From assembly GCA_012519465.1 (NCBI GenBank), contig JAAYQD010000161.1, forward strand, positions 1-9,657: 9,657 nucleotides of DNA, in the 5' to 3' direction. Shown one piece after another: positions 1 through 7,500 of this stretch. A program made the translations under genes and the position numbers. The notes beneath the pieces were generated by a model. It did no database searches, was not told where the DNA came from, and worked only from the letters and a program-made list of their open reading frames with translations. Numbering within the stretch: position 1 is the stretch's first letter; each line of letters starts with the position of its first letter. The stretch is from Candidatus Cloacimonadota bacterium (GTDB lineage Bacteria > Cloacimonadota > Cloacimonadia > Cloacimonadales > Cloacimonadaceae).

Positions 1-1
1 A

Positions 2-508
2 AAGAGCCTTGCCTTCATCCGCCAGCGCGTGGAGTGGCTCCTCAAACAAGAAGGCATAGCCTACGACGTGATAGACAGCCTGGAGCATCTGCCCATCGGC
101 TCTTTGGCGTCCTTCGAAAGTCAAGCCCAGGCATTGGGCAGGGTGAGGGAAACCGACGACTTTATGCGCCTCGTGATAGGCTTCAAGCGGGTGGCAAACA
201 TCTTGGATAAAGCCATGAGGGAGGGCCACTGCAATCCCCAGCTATTCGTTCAGGAGGAAGAACGCACCCTGTATGAGGCATTGCAAAACCTGCAAAGCAA
301 GCTGGATGACGCCCTTGCCCACTCCGATTATGACGCCGCCCTGCACGCTTTGATTGACATGGGACAGCCCATCGACCAATTCTTTGATGCCGTATTGGTG
401 AATACCGATGATGAAGCCCTCAAGAGCAACCGCCTGGCGCTCTTGAGCCTGATCCACAAAGAGTTCCTGAAGGTGGCTGATATCTCCAAGATAGTGGTGG
501 AAGGTTAG
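2..508 (+). CDS. glyS: Glycyl-tRNA synthetase beta subunit, C-terminal 168 residues (5' end outside window)
   Basis: This is the 3' end of the beta subunit of the tetrameric (alpha2beta2) bacterial glycyl-tRNA synthetase, which charges tRNA-Gly in the cytoplasm. The reading frame is open from base 2, upstream of the GTG at 29, so that GTG is an internal valine and not a start. The visible part matches the end of the family: an early segment with FIRQR and then YDVID, the FKRVANIL motif typical of the C-terminal DALR-like anticodon-binding region, and a final helix with FFDAVLV, NRLALL and FLKVADISKI. These final motifs are highly characteristic of GlyS. The frame ends in TAG. The catalytic alpha subunit (glyQ) would lie upstream or be fused, which cannot be seen. 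Pta starts 50 bases downstream on the same strand. Confidence 0.93.
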   Translation, partial: KSLAFIRQRVEWLLKQEGIAYDVIDSLEHLPIGSLASFESQAQALGRVRETDDFMRLVIGFKRVANILDKAMREGHCNPQLFVQEEERTLYEALQNLQSKLDDALAHSDYDAALHALIDMGQPIDQFFDAVLVNTDDEALKSNRLALLSLIHKEFLKVADISKIVVEG

Positions 509-558
509 CCCCGCCACGGCATCATGATAATGCAAATAAATAACTTAAGGATATATAA

Positions 559-1554
559 ATGATTGATTTGATGAACAAACTGAAAGCCCGTGCCAAGGAG
601 AAAAACGGCACGGTGGTTCTGCCGGAGAGCTCTGATATCCGCGTCCTTTTGGGTGCCGCCGATATCTGTGGCCAGGGTCTGGCAAAGGTGATCCTTTTGG
701 GAGAGCCCGAAAAAGTGAAGGAAAAAGCCAAAGGCGCCGGCATCGATATCGAGTGTGAAGGCATCAGCATTATTGATCCCTATTACCACGAACGCAGCGC
801 CGAATTTGCCCAATGGTTCTATGAAAAGCGTCGCGAGAAAGGCCTCACCCTGGAAGCCGCCACCCAGATCGTGCGCGAAAAGCTGTATTTTGGTGCCTTG
901 ATGGTAAAGTTTGGCATGGCAGATGGCATGGTGGCTGGTGCCGCCCATACCACTGGAGACGTGCTGAAGGCAGCCCTCCAGGTTGTGGGCGTGAAGGCAG
1001 GATTGAAGACGGTATCCAGCAGCTTCATCATGGTGATGCCCAATTCCTGCACAAACACCCGTCTCTATAGCTTTGCGGATTGCGCCGTGGTGATAGATCC
1101 CACCAGTGAGCAACTGGCAGATATCGCCATCAGCACCGCCTCCACCCATAAGGCATTGTTGGATGAAGAGCCCCGCGTGGCACTGCTTTCATTTTCCACC
1201 CACGGCAGTGGCAAGCACGAGCTGGTGGATAAGGTGACCACCGCCCGCGACCTTATCAAAGAGCGCAATGTGGATTTTGTATATGATGGAGAGCTGCAGC
1301 TGGATGCAGCGATAGTGCCCCGCATTGCCCAGTCCAAGGCTCCCTCCAGCGTTTTGGCAGGAGAAGCCAACGTGCTGGTTTTCCCCGATCTGCAATCCGG
1401 CAATATCGGTTATAAACTTACCCAGCGCCTGGCAAATGCCGAAGCCATCGGCCCCGTCATCCAGGGCTTGGCAGCACCGGTTTGTGACCTCTCCCGCGGC
1501 TGTTCCGCAGAGGATATCACCAATACCGCCGTGCTGGTTTTACTGATGAAATAA
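559..1554 (+). CDS. pta: Phosphate acetyltransferase (short, single-domain Pta)
   Basis: This enzyme interconverts acetyl-CoA plus phosphate and acetyl phosphate plus CoA. With acetate kinase it makes ATP and acetate in fermentation, or runs in reverse to activate acetate. At 331 residues it is the short form without the N-terminal DRTGG/P-loop regions of E. coli Pta. Family motifs are clear: [13 protein letters not shown] around residues 120-132, KTVSSSF at 150-156, [17 protein letters not shown] at 174-190, SFSTHGSG at 211-218 and [10 protein letters not shown] at 311-320. Ser312, Arg313 and Asp319 align with Ser309, Arg310 and Asp316 of the Methanosarcina thermophila active site. The ATG is preceded by a TAAGGA-type ribosome binding site about eight bases upstream. 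No acetate kinase gene is visible next to it. A phosphate butyryltransferase is a less likely alternative, because the spacing and motifs fit Pta better. Confidence 0.93.
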   Translation: MIDLMNKLKARAKEKNGTVVLPESSDIRVLLGAADICGQGLAKVILLGEPEKVKEKAKGAGIDIECEGISIIDPYYHERSAEFAQWFYEKRREKGLTLEAATQIVREKLYFGALMVKFGMADGMVAGAAHTTGDVLKAALQVVGVKAGLKTVSSSFIMVMPNSCTNTRLYSFADCAVVIDPTSEQLADIAISTASTHKALLDEEPRVALLSFSTHGSGKHELVDKVTTARDLIKERNVDFVYDGELQLDAAIVPRIAQSKAPSSVLAGEANVLVFPDLQSGNIGYKLTQRLANAEAIGPVIQGLAAPVCDLSRGCSAEDITNTAVLVLLMK

Positions 1555-1581
1555 TAAAAAAATAGATTAAGGAGCAGCATC

Positions 1582-2784
1582 ATGACGATCAAGCTTTCCA
1601 ACCGCATCAAACTGGTGAAACCCTCTCCCACCCTTGCGCTTTCCGCTAAGGCAAAACAGATGGGTGATGCCGGTATCGACGTAATCAATTTTGGCGTGGG
1701 AGAACCCGATTTTAATACTCCGGAGTATATCAAACAATCCGCCCATGCCGCTCTGGATGCCAATTTTACCCGCTATACAGCCAATCCCGGCATCATCGAA
1801 CTGCGCCAAGCCATCTGTGCCAAATTCGAGCGTGAAAACGGCCTTAAATACCAGCCCAATCAGATATTGGTATCAGCAGGTGCCAAAGCCTCCATCATCA
1901 TAGTATTGATGGCTGTGTGTGACGCCATGGACCAGGTGCTGGTCCCCACTCCCTACTGGGTGAGCTATCCCTACCAGGCCATCTTGGCAGGTGCAGAGCC
2001 CGTGCTACTACACACCACGGAAAAAGACGAGTACAAGGTTACCCCCGAGACTCTGAATGCAGCCTGCGACGCCAATCCCACTGCCAAAGTGTTGTTGTTA
2101 AACTCTCCCAACAACCCCACAGGAACCGTTTATAACAAAGAGGAACTGACCGCCCTTGCCAAGGTATGCATCGAGCGCAACCTCCTGGTAATCAGCGATG
2201 AAATCTACGAACGCCTGGTATATGAAGGCACACAGCATGTATCCATCGCCTCTGTATTGCCGGAGATGATGGAGCGCACCGTGGTGGTCAACGGTGTATC
2301 CAAAGCCTACGCCATGACCGGCTGGAGATTGGGCTATGCCGCGGGTCCTGCCGAGATCATCGCCGCTGCCGGCAGAGTGCAGGCACACGCCACCTCCTGC
2401 GTCAATTCCATCACCCAAAAGGCATGCGTGACTGCCCTCAACGAAGAAGACGATTCCATCGAAAATATGAGACAGGAATTTGAACAGCGCCGCGACTTCC
2501 TTTGCAATGAACTGGCAAAGATCCCCCACATCACATTCTTCAAGCCCAAAAGCGCCTTTTATGTATTCCCCGATATCTCCTGGTATCTGGAAAACAACAC
2601 CAAGGGAATAGAGAATTGCGACCAGCTGTGCAACACCCTCTTGGAAAAATATCATGTGGCATTGGTATCCGGAGGCTCCTTCGGCGTGGAAACCGCTGTG
2701 AGATTCTCCTATGCCAACAGCATGGACAACCTGCGGAGTGGCGTGCAACGCTTTGCAGACTTTTTGGCCGAATTGCGCGCATAA
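1582..2784 (+). CDS. aspC: Aspartate aminotransferase-like class I/II PLP aminotransferase
   Basis: A cytoplasmic fold-type I PLP enzyme of 400 residues, the normal length for subgroup I-beta/gamma aspartate aminotransferases (the Thermus/Bacillus type). Such enzymes move the amino group between aspartate and 2-oxoglutarate; some members also act on aromatic amino acids or prephenate. Visible key features are GVGEPDF near 38-44, Trp126 in TPYWVSYP (stacks on PLP), SPNNPTG at 175-181 (Asn178 contacts PLP), SDEIYE with Asp206 and Tyr209, the Schiff-base lysine Lys241 in SKAYAMTGWR, and Arg374 in VRFSYA, which binds the substrate alpha-carboxylate. The start is supported by TAAGGAG about eight bases before the ATG. 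It begins 27 bases after pta and ends 15 bases before the next gene, so these are probably co-transcribed. The exact substrate is inferred from the family, not proven by the sequence. Confidence 0.9.
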   Translation: MTIKLSNRIKLVKPSPTLALSAKAKQMGDAGIDVINFGVGEPDFNTPEYIKQSAHAALDANFTRYTANPGIIELRQAICAKFERENGLKYQPNQILVSAGAKASIIIVLMAVCDAMDQVLVPTPYWVSYPYQAILAGAEPVLLHTTEKDEYKVTPETLNAACDANPTAKVLLLNSPNNPTGTVYNKEELTALAKVCIERNLLVISDEIYERLVYEGTQHVSIASVLPEMMERTVVVNGVSKAYAMTGWRLGYAAGPAEIIAAAGRVQAHATSCVNSITQKACVTALNEEDDSIENMRQEFEQRRDFLCNELAKIPHITFFKPKSAFYVFPDISWYLENNTKGIENCDQLCNTLLEKYHVALVSGGSFGVETAVRFSYANSMDNLRSGVQRFADFLAELRA

Positions 2785-2799
2785 GACAAGGAAATATCA

Positions 2800-3045
2800 A
2801 TGGACGATATGCAGGAAAGGATGAGAGAACGCTGGGAAGAGCGCCGCAAGAAAGGTCAGAATTGGCCGCGTTTGGTGATTATGCTGATAATCCTGATTGC
2901 CCTGATCGTGGCAATGAATATGCTCAGCAAAAAAACTGCCCAGGTGAAAAGCATCCAAGGCACCGAGTATATTGATTCCACCGCCGTGGAGCTGGAACCG
3001 GACGCTCCCCAGACCACCACTCCCGAGGGAGAATCTCTCCCGTGA
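2800..3045 (+). CDS. Small single-pass membrane protein of unknown function (81 residues)
   Basis: I do not recognise a family. The protein has a strongly charged, basic N-terminus (residues 1-22, rich in Arg, Glu and Lys), one hydrophobic segment at about 23-43 (WPRLVIMLIILIALIVAMNML), and then a polar tail of about 38 residues ending in a Pro/Thr/Glu-rich stretch. The basic segment before the membrane span predicts an N-in orientation with the tail outside the cytoplasmic membrane. AAGGA lies about seven bases before the ATG, and the gene begins 15 bases after aspC, so it is likely translated from the same message. The upstream half of FtsH, which also starts with a short tail and one span, was considered, but there is no AAA domain downstream. 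It may be a real but lineage-restricted gene. Confidence 0.7.
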   Translation: MDDMQERMRERWEERRKKGQNWPRLVIMLIILIALIVAMNMLSKKTAQVKSIQGTEYIDSTAVELEPDAPQTTTPEGESLP

Positions 3046-3136
3046 GGATGGTTTTGGCAAGAGCCCTCGATGTCATCATCAATCTCGATGCATCCCAAAA
3101 TAATACAATGATTACACAATTGGAGGTGTGGACATA

Positions 3137-4156
3137 ATGAACTATGCACAATCCGGCGTGGATGTGGAAGCGGGCGAAAAAGCAGTCCGCAACATCAAGA
3201 CACTCGTAAGCCGCAGCTACAATCCCAATGTGTTGAGCCAATTAGGCAGCTTTGGTGGCCTCTTTAGGCTGGATTTGAAACAGCACCCACGCCCCGTGTT
3301 GGTTTCCAGCACAGACGGCGTGGGCACCAAGCTGATGGTGGCTATCATGGCACAAAAGTATGACACCATCGGGCAAGACCTGGTAAATCACTGTGTGAAC
3401 GACATCTTAGTGCAAGGCGCAGAGCCCCTATTCTTTTTGGATTATATTGGCATCAACAGGATGGATGGCGAGATGATAAGCGACCTCATAGAAGGTATGA
3501 CCAACGCTTGCGTAGCCAACGGCTGTGCCCTGATAGGCGGTGAAATGGCAGAAATGCCCGCTATCTATCAGCCGGGTGATTTTGACCTGGTGGGCACAAT
3601 CGTGGGCGTGGTGGATGAAACCAAGGTGATTACCGGCGAAAAGGTAAGCCAGCGCGATATCTTGATTGGCATCCCCTCCAGCGGTTTGCACACCAACGGT
3701 TATTCCCTGGCACGAGCCATCGTCTTTGACAAGCTGGGGCTAACCGTGGATAGCTATGTTTCAGAGCTGGAAGCCACAGTGGGGGAACTGCTTTTGAGCG
3801 TTCACCTCAGCTATCTGCCGCTGTTCAAACCCGTGCTGTCCCATCCCGGATTGCATGGCTTGGCTCATATCACAGGTGGCGGCATTGCTGGAAACCTGAA
3901 GCGCATCATTCCCCAAGGACTTTCCGCCTACGTAAGCTACCCCATCAGCGAGATCAGCCCCCTCTTCCAATGGCTGCAATCTGGCGGCGGTATCTCCGAT
4001 GATGAAATGCGCAAAGCCTTCAACCTGGGCATCGGAATGATTGCCGTTGTGGATGAAAACAGCGCCCAAGAGATGCTGAACGTAACCGGCGGAGTGATGA
4101 TTGGCGAAATTGTGGACGCCCGGGATGGAGACGACCTCGTTCGTTTTATTGATTAA
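3137..4156 (+). CDS. purM: Phosphoribosylformylglycinamidine cyclo-ligase (AIR synthase)
   Basis: This enzyme performs the fifth step of de novo purine synthesis, the ATP-dependent ring closure of FGAM to aminoimidazole ribonucleotide, as a cytoplasmic homodimer. At 339 residues it matches the family length (E. coli about 345). The family signature is complete: YAQSGVDVEAG at 3-13, STDGVGTKL at 58-66, NDILVQGAEPLFFLDY at 88-103, GCALIGGEMAEMP at 129-141, SSGLHTNGYSLAR at 181-193, HITGGGIAGNL at 244-254 and FNLGIGM at 295-301. A GTG at 3128 would add three codons, but GGAGG ends at 3126, one base before it. The ATG at 3137 sits ten bases after the same GGAGG and starts at the conserved N-terminus, so I use the ATG. 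It is separated from the upstream gene by 91 bases and no other pur gene is next to it. Confidence 0.95.
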   Translation: MNYAQSGVDVEAGEKAVRNIKTLVSRSYNPNVLSQLGSFGGLFRLDLKQHPRPVLVSSTDGVGTKLMVAIMAQKYDTIGQDLVNHCVNDILVQGAEPLFFLDYIGINRMDGEMISDLIEGMTNACVANGCALIGGEMAEMPAIYQPGDFDLVGTIVGVVDETKVITGEKVSQRDILIGIPSSGLHTNGYSLARAIVFDKLGLTVDSYVSELEATVGELLLSVHLSYLPLFKPVLSHPGLHGLAHITGGGIAGNLKRIIPQGLSAYVSYPISEISPLFQWLQSGGGISDDEMRKAFNLGIGMIAVVDENSAQEMLNVTGGVMIGEIVDARDGDDLVRFID

Positions 4157-4189
4157 AATATGCTTACACACCCCCTTCTTGCCTGTTAC

Positions 4190-4244
4190 CCTCCTTTGTG
4201 CCTCCTTTGTCGAGACAAGGGTGAGACAAGGGAGAGACAAGGGT
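4190..4244. repeat. 11-base repeats, two inverted plus three direct, forming an imperfect hairpin
   Basis: Three perfectly phased 11-base units GAGACAAGGG(T/A/T) occupy 4212-4244. Just before them are two 11-base units CCTCCTTTGTG and CCTCCTTTGTC (4190-4211), which are near reverse complements of the same motif. Together they can fold into an imperfect stem of about 22 pairs with a tiny loop near 4211-4214, and the right arm can pair in more than one register because it has one extra unit. The repeat begins 33 bases after the purM stop. There is no T-run after it, so it is not a standard intrinsic terminator, although it could protect or end the purM message in another way. It could also be a copy of a dispersed genomic element. 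Confidence 0.75.
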
Positions 4245-4299
4245 GGCTAACAAGGAAGCTCCCAATTACAAGCAAGTGGAGTGATGTGATGATTTTGCC

Positions 4300-4342
4300 A
4301 TCAATATCCCTAATTGATTCAAAAATCAATTTATACATTGAC
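4300..4342. promoter_or_regulatory. Alternating ATCAAT/ATTGAT half-site array
   Basis: Four six-base elements alternate in orientation at starts 4300 (ATCAAT), 4313 (ATTGAT), 4325 (ATCAAT) and 4337 (ATTGAC), a spacing of 12-13 bases. The middle pair extends to a perfect 8-base inverted repeat AATTGATT/AATCAATT with a 4-base spacer (4312-4331). Adjacent elements could pair in competing ways as RNA, or serve as protein half-sites in DNA about 85-130 bases upstream of the candidate promoter. It resembles but does not match an FNR box (TTGAT-N4-ATCAA), since here the spacer between the half-sites is six. Confidence 0.35.
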
Positions 4343-4426
4343 AGCAAAATGGCATTAATATCAAGAATCATTGTAGTTTGGACAGCCATGAATTGGTGTA
4401 ATAAGAGCTTAAAACAAAAAAACTGC

Positions 4427-4456
4427 TTGACGATTTCACATAGATCAGATTATCGT
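4427..4456 (+). promoter_or_regulatory. Candidate sigma-70-type promoter for the Ton operon
   Basis: TTGACG (4427-4432, five of six consensus bases) and TATCGT (4451-4456, four of six) are 18 bases apart. Transcription would start near 4463, giving a leader of about 90 bases before the receptor ATG at 4554. The call depends on consensus matching only, and the promoter consensus of this phylum may differ. Confidence 0.35.
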
Positions 4457-4462
4457 GATCTA
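4441..4462. promoter_or_regulatory. Putative operator, 7-8-7 perfect inverted repeat
   Basis: TAGATCA (4441-4447) and TGATCTA (4456-4462) are exact reverse complements with an 8-base spacer. The 22-base site covers the candidate -10 element and the expected transcription start, where a dimeric repressor would block RNA polymerase. The size and symmetry fit a helix-turn-helix dimer; no regulator gene is present in the window. Confidence 0.45.
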
Positions 4463-4464
4463 AC

Positions 4465-4503
4465 CCCAAAAGAGTATCGGGTGCGTGCATTCGGCTTTTT
4501 GGG
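4465..4503 (+). promoter_or_regulatory. Leader inverted repeat upstream of the receptor gene
   Basis: CCCAAAA (4465-4471) pairs with TTTTGGG (4497-4503), extended by one G-T wobble, enclosing about 23 bases. If transcription begins near 4463 the hairpin would lie at the very 5' end of the message, where it could stabilise the RNA. There is no T-run after the stem, so it is not an obvious terminator. Confidence 0.3.
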
Positions 4504-4553
4504 ATAAGTAATTGTAATTAAATTAAATGCTTAAAAACAAGGGAGGTTTATCG

Positions 4554-7500
4554 ATGCGTAAATATGCATTGATCCTGCTCATTTTGATCGGCAGTATCGC
4601 CTTACTGAACGCCGCCACAACTGGCAAACTTGCCGTACGTGTGAGAGACGGCTCCGGCCGAGCAATCGAATTTGTGAACGTTTCTGTGATGCAGAACAAC
4701 AGAACACTCACCGGTGGCCGAACCAACAACAAAGGAACGGCAATTATTATCAACATCCCCCCGGGGTTTTACACTGTCAAATTCACCCTCGTTGGATATG
4801 ACGATTATATTGTAAATCAAGTTCGTATCCAAGTAGACCAAACCACATCGCTTTCTCCTGTGATGAACAAAAAAGGCGTAGTCCTTAGTACCGTCACGGT
4901 GACCGCCGAACCGGATAGAGTGGAACGCGACAGGGTGGGTTCTGCCACACAAATTGACATGACCAACATGGCAGACGTTGCCGTGACAGACGTAGCTGGC
5001 GTGGTAGCCATGCAGGCGGGTGTCACCAATATCGGCGGCGAATTGCACGTGCGCGGTGGCAGATCAAACGAAGTCAACTTCACCGTTGATGGCATGAGCG
5101 TTTCCGACCCCGTTGACGGCGGATCCGCACTGGGCGTGGACTTGGATGCCATCAAGGATATGAAGGTGATGACGGGTGGCTTCCCTGCAGAATACGGCAA
5201 TGCCCAATCCGGCGTGATCAACATCGTTACCAAAGACGGTGATCCCTTCTATTCCGGAAAAGTGGAATACAACACCGACCATATCATTGGTTCCGGCAGA
5301 AACATGGACGTCATCAAGTTTGCCATTGGTGGTCCGGTGATACCCTTTGGATCTGAGGATCTGAAAGAAAGATTTACATTTTATCTCAATGCTGGTGGAG
5401 AGTGGCAAGACGGCCGCCTGAAAGATTATTGGATAGGCGATCCCATGAAAGACTATTTCTTTGGCAACACCCAGCTTTTGGAATATGAATACGATGCCTA
5501 CAATCCTTATGACAAGCGCAAAAGCTTTGCCGGTATTGATTTTGGCAACCGCAACTATAACGGCTACAATGCAAACCTGAAAGCCAAGTATGTATTTAGC
5601 CCCACCCAAAACATGACCTTTGCCGTGCGTGGAGACCGTAACTATAACTATGGCTACAGCTATGGTTGGCGTTATGCTTTGCAGCATTATTGGGTGCAGG
5701 AAATCAACCAAAGACAATATATTGGCACCTATGACCATGTGCTGAACAACCAAATGAACTTCAAGCTGAAAGCCAGCTACTATCAGAAGACCAGTAATTC
5801 CGGTCCTCGCGGCATCGATCGTGGAAACTATCTGTTCAAACATGGTATGGTGGAATCCCAATACATTGATGACGCCTTGATGGGCGAATATGGCTATGAC
5901 AGCGTGGATAACGATGGCGACGGTGTGTTTGACTTTGGCTTTTTGCCCTCATATTTTTGGACTTACCGCATCGCCGGCTTGGAAGACCCCCGCTCCATTT
6001 CCGGATTTATGGCTCCCGGCTCCATCTTTGACAACTTTGTGGACGACGTCACCTCCACCGTAAACCTCAGGGGTGATTTTGAGTATCAGATCAATGAGAC
6101 ACACCTTGCCAAAACCGGTTTGGAACTCATCAAACACAACATCAAAAAAGACCAGATGCAAAACTTCCTCACCGTTTATGAGGACCGCCGTCAAGCCAGC
6201 TTGAACCGCGTGTTTAACGAAGCTGATTTGGCAAACTGGACTCCACAATATGAATATATAACAGACGAAAACGGAGACCAGGTGATCAAACTGCGCGAGC
6301 TGGACGGACACCCGGTGATCCTGAACATCCCCAATGGCCTATACTATGTATATATCACGGAAGATGAGAAGATGATTCCGATTTATCATTCAGACGATTA
6401 TTTCCGTGCCGCCAAGGAAGCCTCCGGAAAGCGTGATGGATATCAGGCAGACCCCTGGCAGATTGCATACTATATTCAAGACAAGATGGAATGGGAAGGT
6501 ATGATCGTGAATGCCGGCTTGCGCCTGGACTTCTGGTATCTGGGAACTTCCTATAAGGTGTTGGAAGACAATGGCGTTTATCGCTCGGTGGATTTTGATT
6601 CCAAAGATCGCTTCCAAGCCATGATCTCCCCTCGTTTGGGTGTGTCTCACCCCATCACAGAGCGCGACGTGCTGCGTTTTGCCTACAACTATCAAAACCA
6701 ATTGCCCCAGATGCAATATATCTTTACCAGCAAGACTCCGGAAGATGCCAACATCTCCGATACCGTGATCACCGTGGGCAACCCCACCCTGGAGCCCCAA
6801 ATCACCGTTACCTACGAAGTGGGACTTTCTCACCAGCTTTCGGATGACTATGTGTTGGATGCCACTGCATACTACAAAAACCTGTATAACTATGTGAGCA
6901 CCGTGAAAGAAAAGAAACCCGGCGAAGAACAGATCAGCTGGTACAAATTCATTTCTGAAGACTACGGTTCCACCCGTGGCATAGACCTGCAGCTGGAAAA
7001 ACTGCTCTCCAACTTCTACACCTGGAACGTTGCATACTCTCTGGCATGGGCAAATGGAAACAACTCCAGCACCGTGATCCAAGACGAAATGACGAACCTG
7101 CGTGAATTCCCTCTGGATTGGGATATTCGTCACAACCTCAATACCAGCTTTACCTTCCGTATTGGCAGAGGCGAAGAGTTCTTTGTCCCCTTCACGGATT
7201 TCATCCTGCCTTTGGATGATTTTAGTGCCAACCTAAACTGGAGCTTTGCTTCCGGCGCACCCTATACCCCTCAATCAATCGAAGGCAACAACATGCTGGA
7301 TACAAACTCCAAACGCATGAGATGGACAAACCAGGCAAACCTGCGCCTCACCAAAGGCTTTGTGCTGCCCGGTAATATGAGTGTAAGAGCGTTTATGGAC
7401 GTTGAAAATATCTTTAAGAAGACAAACATCCTGTCTGTGTATCCCAAAACCGGCTCTCCCTATGAAACCGGCGAAGATATTTCCGACACAGTTACCGGAT

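Larger units (their letters stand above)
4157..4553. other. Non-coding regulatory gap between purM and the Ton operon
   Basis: About 400 bases without a convincing gene. An open frame at 4160-4507 has no ribosome binding site, overlaps the repeat cluster and resembles nothing I know. The gap is more AT-rich than the flanking genes, especially from about 4300 on. In order it contains the 11-base repeat cluster (4190-4244), alternating ATCAAT/ATTGAT half-sites (4300-4342), a candidate promoter with an overlapping inverted repeat (4427-4462), a leader inverted repeat (4465-4503) and the receptor ribosome binding site (GGGAGG, 4541-4546). This density suggests the operon downstream is regulated, but each element is inferred from the sequence alone. 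Confidence 0.7.

Noticed and set aside
29..31. GTG as the start of a complete 159-residue gene at the left edge
   Set aside because: The frame stays open to the window edge and upstream codons read KSLAFIRQR, which is continuous with the GlyS C-terminal region. It is an internal codon.
3046..3127. Promoter or operator in the 91-base gap before purM (TACAAT at 3104-3109; CTCGATG repeated at 3066 and 3084)
   Set aside because: The -10-like TACAAT has no acceptable -35 partner at the proper distance, and the seven-base direct repeat is too short to separate from chance. A promoter here is possible but not supported.
3128..3136. GTG start three codons upstream for purM
   Set aside because: The GGAGG ends one base before this GTG, too close to serve it; the ATG at 3137 has a ten-base spacing and begins at the conserved family N-terminus.
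4190..4244. CRISPR array or intrinsic terminator reading of the 11-base repeats
   Set aside because: The units are contiguous with no spacers, far shorter than CRISPR repeats, and no T-run follows the hairpin on either strand.
4338..4361. Second promoter with a perfect TTGACA at 4338-4343
   Set aside because: The nearest -10-like sequences (TTAATA or TAATAT, 4355-4361) are only 11-12 bases away and nothing suitable lies at 16-18 bases, so it is not a usable promoter by the usual consensus.
4160..4507. 115-codon open frame just after purM on the + strand
   Set aside because: No ribosome binding site, starts three bases after the purM stop, runs through the inverted repeat cluster and the candidate promoter, and the protein has no recognisable motif or codon pattern like the neighbours.
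4527..4553. Upstream ATG giving the receptor nine more residues
   Set aside because: It would place the GGGAGG ribosome binding site inside the coding sequence and add a polar stretch in front of a complete signal peptide that starts at 4554.
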